From the NCBI GenBank assembly GCA_045580815.1, contig JAZNOL010000109.1, positions 1-10,224 of the forward strand: a stretch of DNA of 10,224 nucleotides, written 5' to 3'. Numbering within the stretch: position 1 is the stretch's first letter; each line of letters begins with the position of its first letter. This document shows positions 6,764 to 10,224 of this stretch, in pieces. Source of the DNA: JAZNOL01 sp045580815. Lineage in GTDB: Bacteria > Bacillota > Clostridia > RUG12999. The notes under the pieces were generated by a model, which worked only from the letters and a program-made list of their open reading frames with translations, made no database searches and was not told where the DNA came from. The translations under genes were made by a program, and so were the position numbers.

Positions 6764-7978
6764 GTGAGTTTTTCACAAGGTATCATGGAGTTCCTCAGCA
6801 AAACCGGTGTGAGTGAACTTTTTAACACAGGCGGGGCAGAGCTTATTATGGTGGCTATTGCCTGCGTGCTTTTGTACCTTGCTATTGTCAAAAAGTTTGA
6901 GCCACTTCTGCTTTTGCCTATAGCATTTGGTATGTTACTTGCAAACCTTCCGCTGGGCGGAATTATGCATAAAGAGTTTTTTAATGCAGATACGGCAACA
7001 GGTATAGATTTTCAAAGCCTGTTTAAAAAAGGCGGTCTTATTGACTGGCTGTATTTAGGCGTAAAGCTCGGTATTTATCCCTCGCTTATTTTTATGGGCG
7101 TTGGTGCAATGACAGACTTCGGTCCCCTTATTGCAAACCCCAAAAGTTTGCTTTTGGGTGCGGCGGCACAGCTTGGTGTATTCATTGCGTTTTGCGGTGC
7201 AATACTGCTTAATGTAGGTTTTCCGGATTTATTTCCGCAGTTTGACCTCAACGGTGCAGCTTCAATCGGTATCATCGGTGGTGCAGACGGACCGACTGCA
7301 ATTTTCGTTACAAAAACACTAAAACCCGAGCTTCTTTCGGCGATTGCCATTGCGGCATATTCGTATATGGCGCTTATTCCGATTATTCAGCCGCCGATTA
7401 TGAGAGCTCTTACAACAGAAAAAGAGCGCAAAATTGTTATGACACAGCTTCGCACAGTTTCAAAAACAGAAAAAATTATTTTCCCGATAGTTGTTACTAT
7501 CGTTGTAGGTCTTATTGTTCCCGATGCAGTGCCGCTTGTTGGTGCTCTTATGCTGGGTAACCTTATGAAAGAATGCGGCGTTGTTGACCGTATTGCAAAA
7601 ACAGCACAGAACGAGCTTATGAACATCGTTACAATTCTTCTTGGTATATCTGTCGGTGCAACAGCGGATGCGGCAACATTCCTTACTCCGTCAACCCTCG
7701 GAATTATAGCTCTCGGTCTTGTGGCGTTTTCAATCAGCACAACCGGCGGACTTCTGTTCGGTAAGCTTATGTGCAAAATTACCGGCGGGAAAATCAATCC
7801 GCTTATCGGTTCGGCAGGCGTTTCAGCCGTTCCTATGGCGGCACGTGTTGCACAGGTTGAAGGTCAGAAAGCCAACCCGTCAAACTTCCTGCTCATGCAC
7901 GCAATGGGCCCCAACGTGGCAGGTGTTATCGGTTCTGCCGTTGCGGCAGGCACATTCCTGGCAATGCTTGCAAAATAA
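6764..7978 (+). CDS. oadB: Na+-translocating decarboxylase beta subunit (OadB / MmdB)
   Basis: This integral membrane subunit decarboxylates carboxybiotin and couples the reaction to Na+ export. The 404-residue product is a multi-pass membrane protein of normal length. Family motifs are MGVGAMTDFGPLIANP (111-126), IGIIGGADGPTAIFV (168-182) with the conserved aspartate D175 that corresponds to the Na+/H+-binding Asp of this family, GALMLGNLMKECG (260-272), and the last helix block MHAMGPNVAGVIGSAVAAG (378-396) with conserved N384 and S391. The GTG at 6764 has GGAG 9 bases upstream; an ATG 7 codons later is a weaker alternative. It lies 19 bases after the biotin carrier. The sequence cannot say whether the biotin it serves is loaded from an acyl-CoA or from oxaloacetate, since both carboxyltransferases flank it. 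Confidence 0.96.
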   Translation: MSFSQGIMEFLSKTGVSELFNTGGAELIMVAIACVLLYLAIVKKFEPLLLLPIAFGMLLANLPLGGIMHKEFFNADTATGIDFQSLFKKGGLIDWLYLGVKLGIYPSLIFMGVGAMTDFGPLIANPKSLLLGAAAQLGVFIAFCGAILLNVGFPDLFPQFDLNGAASIGIIGGADGPTAIFVTKTLKPELLSAIAIAAYSYMALIPIIQPPIMRALTTEKERKIVMTQLRTVSKTEKIIFPIVVTIVVGLIVPDAVPLVGALMLGNLMKECGVVDRIAKTAQNELMNIVTILLGISVGATADAATFLTPSTLGIIALGLVAFSISTTGGLLFGKLMCKITGGKINPLIGSAGVSAVPMAARVAQVEGQKANPSNFLLMHAMGPNVAGVIGSAVAAGTFLAMLAK

Positions 7979-8002
7979 TGTAAATACTTAATATCCGCAC
8001 AG

Positions 8003-8007
8003 AAAGG
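8003..8007 (+). promoter_or_regulatory. Ribosome binding site that fixes the oadA start
   Basis: AAAGG abuts the ATG at 8008 with no spacer but lies 9 bases before the in-frame ATG at 8017. The second ATG, giving MTKKLGITETALRDAHQS, is therefore the likely start. Confidence 0.75.
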
Positions 8008-8016
8008 ATGAAAATA

Positions 8017-9438
8017 ATGACTAAAAAATTAGGAATTACGGAAACCGCATTGCGTGATGCTCATCAGTCGCTTATTGCAACACGTATGCCCACTTCCGAT
8101 ATATTACCGATTATAGAAAAAATGGACAAAGTGGGTTATCACTCACTTGAAGCATGGGGCGGCGCAACTTTCGACAGCTGTCTGCGTTTTCTTAACGAAG
8201 ACCCGTGGGAAAGACTCCGCAAAATCAAAGATACAGCAAAAAACACACCGTTGCAGATGCTTTTCCGCGGTCAGAATATCCTCGGATACCGTCACTATGC
8301 AGATGATGTTGTAAAATATTTTGTTGAAAAATCAATTGCAAACGGTATTGATATTATCAGAATTTTTGATGCCGTAAACGATGTGCGTAACCTTAAAACT
8401 GCTATTGAAGCAACAAAAGAGGTTCAGAAACGTGAAGGCAGAGGTCATGTTCAGGCAACTGTATGTTACACAATCAGCCCAGCAAAAGCTCACACAACAG
8501 AAGGTTATGTTCAGCTTGCAAAAGAACTTGAAAGCATGGGTGCAGACTCAATCTGTATCAAAGATATGGCGGCACTTCTGCTTCCATATAAAGCATATGA
8601 GCTTATTTCAGAAATGAAAAAAGCGGTTAAAATCCCGATTCAGCTTCACACACACTACACAAGCGGTGTTGGTGATATGACATATTTAAAAGCTGTTGAA
8701 GCAGGCGTTGACGTTATTGATACAGCAATTTCGCCTATGGCACTTGGCACATCACAGCCTCCCACAGAGCCTATTGTTGCATCGCTTCAGGGTACAGAGT
8801 GGGATACAGGTCTTGACCTTGGTGCACTTTCAGAAATCAGCGGCTATTTCACAAGCCTTCGTGAAAAATATATTGACGAAGGATTACTTGCAGAAAAAAT
8901 GCTCCGTGTTGACGTAAACACACTTATTTATCAGGTTCCCGGCGGTATGCTGTCAAACCTTTATTCACAGCTTAAACAGCAGAATAAAACAGATAAATTT
9001 GACGAAGTGCTTAAAGAAGTTCCGAGAGTGCGTGAAGACTTTGGCTTTCCGCCCCTTGTTACTCCCACAAGCCAGATTGTAGGTACACAGGCTGTTCTTA
9101 ACGTGCTTGCAGGCGAAAGATACAAAATGATAAGCAAAGAGTCAAAAGGCTTGGTCAGAGGCGAATACGGCAAAACTCCCATGCCCATCAGCGATGAAAT
9201 TAAAAAGAAAATCATCGGCGATGAAGAGCAGATTACATGCCGTCCGGCTGACCTTATCAAACCTGAGCTTAAGAAAATTGAAGCAGAAATGGCACAGTAC
9301 AAAGAACAGGACGAAGACGTTCTTTCTTATGCACTGTTCGGTCAGGTTGCCGAGAAATTCTTCAAAACAAGAGCGGCAGGCAAATATAAAGTTGACACTG
9401 AGCTTGGCAGTGTGGAAAATAAAACCCAGCCGGTTTAA
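8017..9438 (+). CDS. oadA: Oxaloacetate decarboxylase alpha / transcarboxylase 5S-type carboxyltransferase
   Basis: This TIM-barrel carboxyltransferase exchanges CO2 between biotin and pyruvate/oxaloacetate. The 473-residue product carries the barrel at about 4-265: ITETALRDAHQS with the metal-binding D14, MLFRGQNILGYRHY (81-94), SICIKDMAALL with K182 at the position of the carbamylated active-site lysine, and QLHTHYTSG with metal ligands H211 and H213. The conserved PYC/OADA domain (about 295-460) includes QVPGGMLSNL (306-315) and GFPPLVTPTSQIVGTQAV (343-360). There is no C-terminal biotinyl domain; the length matches the 5S subunit, and the biotin carrier is encoded separately two genes upstream. 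It is the last gene of the operon, 38 bases after the beta subunit, and is closed by a strong terminator. Decarboxylation of oxaloacetate and carboxylation of pyruvate are both possible; the sequence does not give direction. Confidence 0.95.
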   Translation: MTKKLGITETALRDAHQSLIATRMPTSDILPIIEKMDKVGYHSLEAWGGATFDSCLRFLNEDPWERLRKIKDTAKNTPLQMLFRGQNILGYRHYADDVVKYFVEKSIANGIDIIRIFDAVNDVRNLKTAIEATKEVQKREGRGHVQATVCYTISPAKAHTTEGYVQLAKELESMGADSICIKDMAALLLPYKAYELISEMKKAVKIPIQLHTHYTSGVGDMTYLKAVEAGVDVIDTAISPMALGTSQPPTEPIVASLQGTEWDTGLDLGALSEISGYFTSLREKYIDEGLLAEKMLRVDVNTLIYQVPGGMLSNLYSQLKQQNKTDKFDEVLKEVPRVREDFGFPPLVTPTSQIVGTQAVLNVLAGERYKMISKESKGLVRGEYGKTPMPISDEIKKKIIGDEEQITCRPADLIKPELKKIEAEMAQYKEQDEDVLSYALFGQVAEKFFKTRAAGKYKVDTELGSVENKTQPV

Positions 9439-9453
9439 TTTAAAACTTAGGGA

Positions 9454-9489
9454 GGATTGCGGCAAAATAGCTTTGCCGCAGTCCTTTTT
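9454..9489 (+). terminator. Strong intrinsic terminator ending the decarboxylase operon
   Basis: A 13-bp stem (9454-9466 with 9472-9484, one G-T wobble, GC-rich core TGCGGC/GCCGCA) closes on a 5-base loop and is followed directly by five T (9485-9489). It lies 15 bases after the oadA stop and only 20 bases before the next start codon. Confidence 0.93.
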
Positions 9490-9509
9490 AATAAAAAGGA
9501 AAATGTATC

Positions 9510-10073
9510 ATGAAAAATGAAATACGGCAGAAACTAAAAAAACTGCGGGCACAAATGCCGGCAGCAGAGGTCGCTGAAAAAAGTGTAAAAGCAGCTCAGT
9601 TGTTTTTGCAAAGTGATTTTTATAGAACGGCAAACCAGATTATGCTTTATATGAAACTTGGCAATGAAACAGATACATCCAACATAATAAGCAGAGCGTT
9701 TGCTGACGGTAAACGGTTGATTTTTCCGGTTACAGAGCAAAAAACCGGAATTATAACTCCGGTTTATGCTGAAGAAAAAACGGTTTTCAAAAAAGGCAAT
9801 TTCTCGGTTTTGGAACCTGTTGATGCAGAAAAAGCCGATATATCAAAAATTGATGTAATAATAGTGCCCGGTGTCGCTTTTGATAAAACCGGCGGCAGAA
9901 TAGGCTTTGGTAAAGGCTGCTATGACAGACTGCTTAAAAATATAAATGCCGTAAAAATAGGTTGCTGCTACGAATTTCAGATTTGTGAGCATATTCCTTG
10001 CGACGAGCATGATATAAAAATGGATTTTATTATTACGGAAAACGGAATAATTAATTGTAATAATTTAATTTGA
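9510..10073 (+). CDS. 5-formyltetrahydrofolate cyclo-ligase family protein
   Basis: The family converts 5-formyl-tetrahydrofolate plus ATP to 5,10-methenyl-tetrahydrofolate, returning a stored folate to the one-carbon pool in the cytoplasm. The 187-residue product is typical in length. It shows the basic N-terminus RQKLKKLRAQM (6-16), the core VIIVPGVAFDKTGGRIGFG (116-134) running into KGCYDR (135-140), and the end motif CYEFQI...IPCDEHDIKMDFIITE (153-177). The usual G.G.GYYDR reads GFGKGCYDR, a mild deviation. The ATG at 9510 follows AAAAGGA (9494-9500) with 9-base spacing. No promoter is evident between the preceding terminator and the start, so expression probably comes from read-through or an unrecognised promoter inside or after oadA. 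There is no clear metabolic tie to the decarboxylase operon. Confidence 0.9.
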   Translation: MKNEIRQKLKKLRAQMPAAEVAEKSVKAAQLFLQSDFYRTANQIMLYMKLGNETDTSNIISRAFADGKRLIFPVTEQKTGIITPVYAEEKTVFKKGNFSVLEPVDAEKADISKIDVIIVPGVAFDKTGGRIGFGKGCYDRLLKNINAVKIGCCYEFQICEHIPCDEHDIKMDFIITENGIINCNNLI

Positions 10074-10083
10074 TTTATAAAAT

Positions 10084-10104
10084 AAAAAGGGGCTGTAGCA
10101 AAAT
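10084..10104 (+). repeat. Possible repeat or insertion-element end
   Basis: The sequence AAAAAGGGGCTGTAGCAAAA and the next T resemble the outer ends of palindromic repeats and insertion sequences seen in Firmicutes, where GGGGCTGTNGCAAAAT is paired with its reverse complement. Only one arm is in the window, and the matching arm ATTTTGCTACAGCCCC is absent up to base 10224. The assignment is from memory of similar ends, not from an alignment. Confidence 0.3.
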
Positions 10105-10191
10105 GCGCAGACCGCATAAAGCATAAATTATTCTGATACAAAGCGGTTTAGAAACTAAAGACTTTTAGGAAGAAACAGTAGAATATATGTG

Positions 10192-10220
10192 GAAATTCGC
10201 CCTTCGGCGAATTTCTTAAT
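10192..10220 (+). terminator. Perfect 10-bp hairpin at right edge, possible terminator
   Basis: GAAATTCGCC (10192-10201) pairs perfectly with GGCGAATTTC (10206-10215) around a CTTC loop, followed by TTAATTT. The T tract is broken by two A, so it would be a moderate terminator for the upstream folate gene, or a structural hairpin of a repeat element. The 10074-10191 stretch before it has no reading frame I can support. Confidence 0.45.
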
Positions 10221-10224
10221 TTAG

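Noticed and set aside
8008..8016. Upstream ATG as start of oadA
   Set aside because: It abuts the AAAGG ribosome site with no spacer, while the ATG at 8017 has normal spacing and matches the family N-terminus.

Overview
The window looks like chromosomal DNA from an anaerobic, probably gut-associated low-to-mid-GC Firmicute of the class Clostridia (Oscillospiraceae/Ruminococcaceae-like). This placement is inferred from gene content: a type III glutamine synthetase, a RadA-IspE overlap, and a sodium-pump biotin decarboxylase cluster. Ribosome binding sites are purine-rich and GTG starts are used. All recognisable genes are on the + strand and packed tightly. There is no tRNA, rRNA, CRISPR array, intact transposase or prophage gene.

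Layout. (1) 2-1870: the 3' nine-tenths of a type III glutamine synthetase (glnN), open at the left edge and closed by an intrinsic terminator at 1881-1918. (2) 1919-2118: an AT-rich intergenic stretch with a likely promoter in front of radA. (3) 2119-4342: radA and ispE, overlapping by 20 bases, followed by a weak terminator-like hairpin. (4) 4425-9438: a five-gene operon for a biotin-dependent, membrane-bound carboxyltransferase/decarboxylase, closed by a strong terminator at 9454-9489. Its order is acyl-CoA carboxyltransferase subunit, small membrane anchor (OadG-like), biotin carrier, Na+-translocating beta subunit (OadB/MmdB), and a 5S/OadA-type carboxyltransferase. (5) 9510-10073: a 5-formyltetrahydrofolate cyclo-ligase family gene. 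(6) 10074-10224: non-coding DNA holding a repeat-end-like sequence and a perfect 10-bp hairpin.

How the genes work together. The five-gene operon is the main metabolic unit. It encodes two different carboxyltransferases, one of the acyl-CoA (12S/MmdA) type and one of the oxaloacetate/pyruvate (5S/OadA) type. They appear to share one biotin carrier and one Na+ pump module. The complex could decarboxylate methylmalonyl-CoA and/or oxaloacetate to export Na+, or move CO2 between the two substrates as the Propionibacterium transcarboxylase does. No biotin carboxylase is encoded here. The acyl-CoA subunit lacks several motifs that are strongly conserved in canonical propionyl-CoA carboxylase beta/MmdA proteins, so its substrate is uncertain.

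The remaining genes are housekeeping: nitrogen assimilation, recombination repair, isoprenoid precursors and folate one-carbon metabolism. I found no clearly undescribed system. The two-carboxyltransferase operon with its divergent first subunit, and the unexplained right-hand tail, are the parts most worth a second look.
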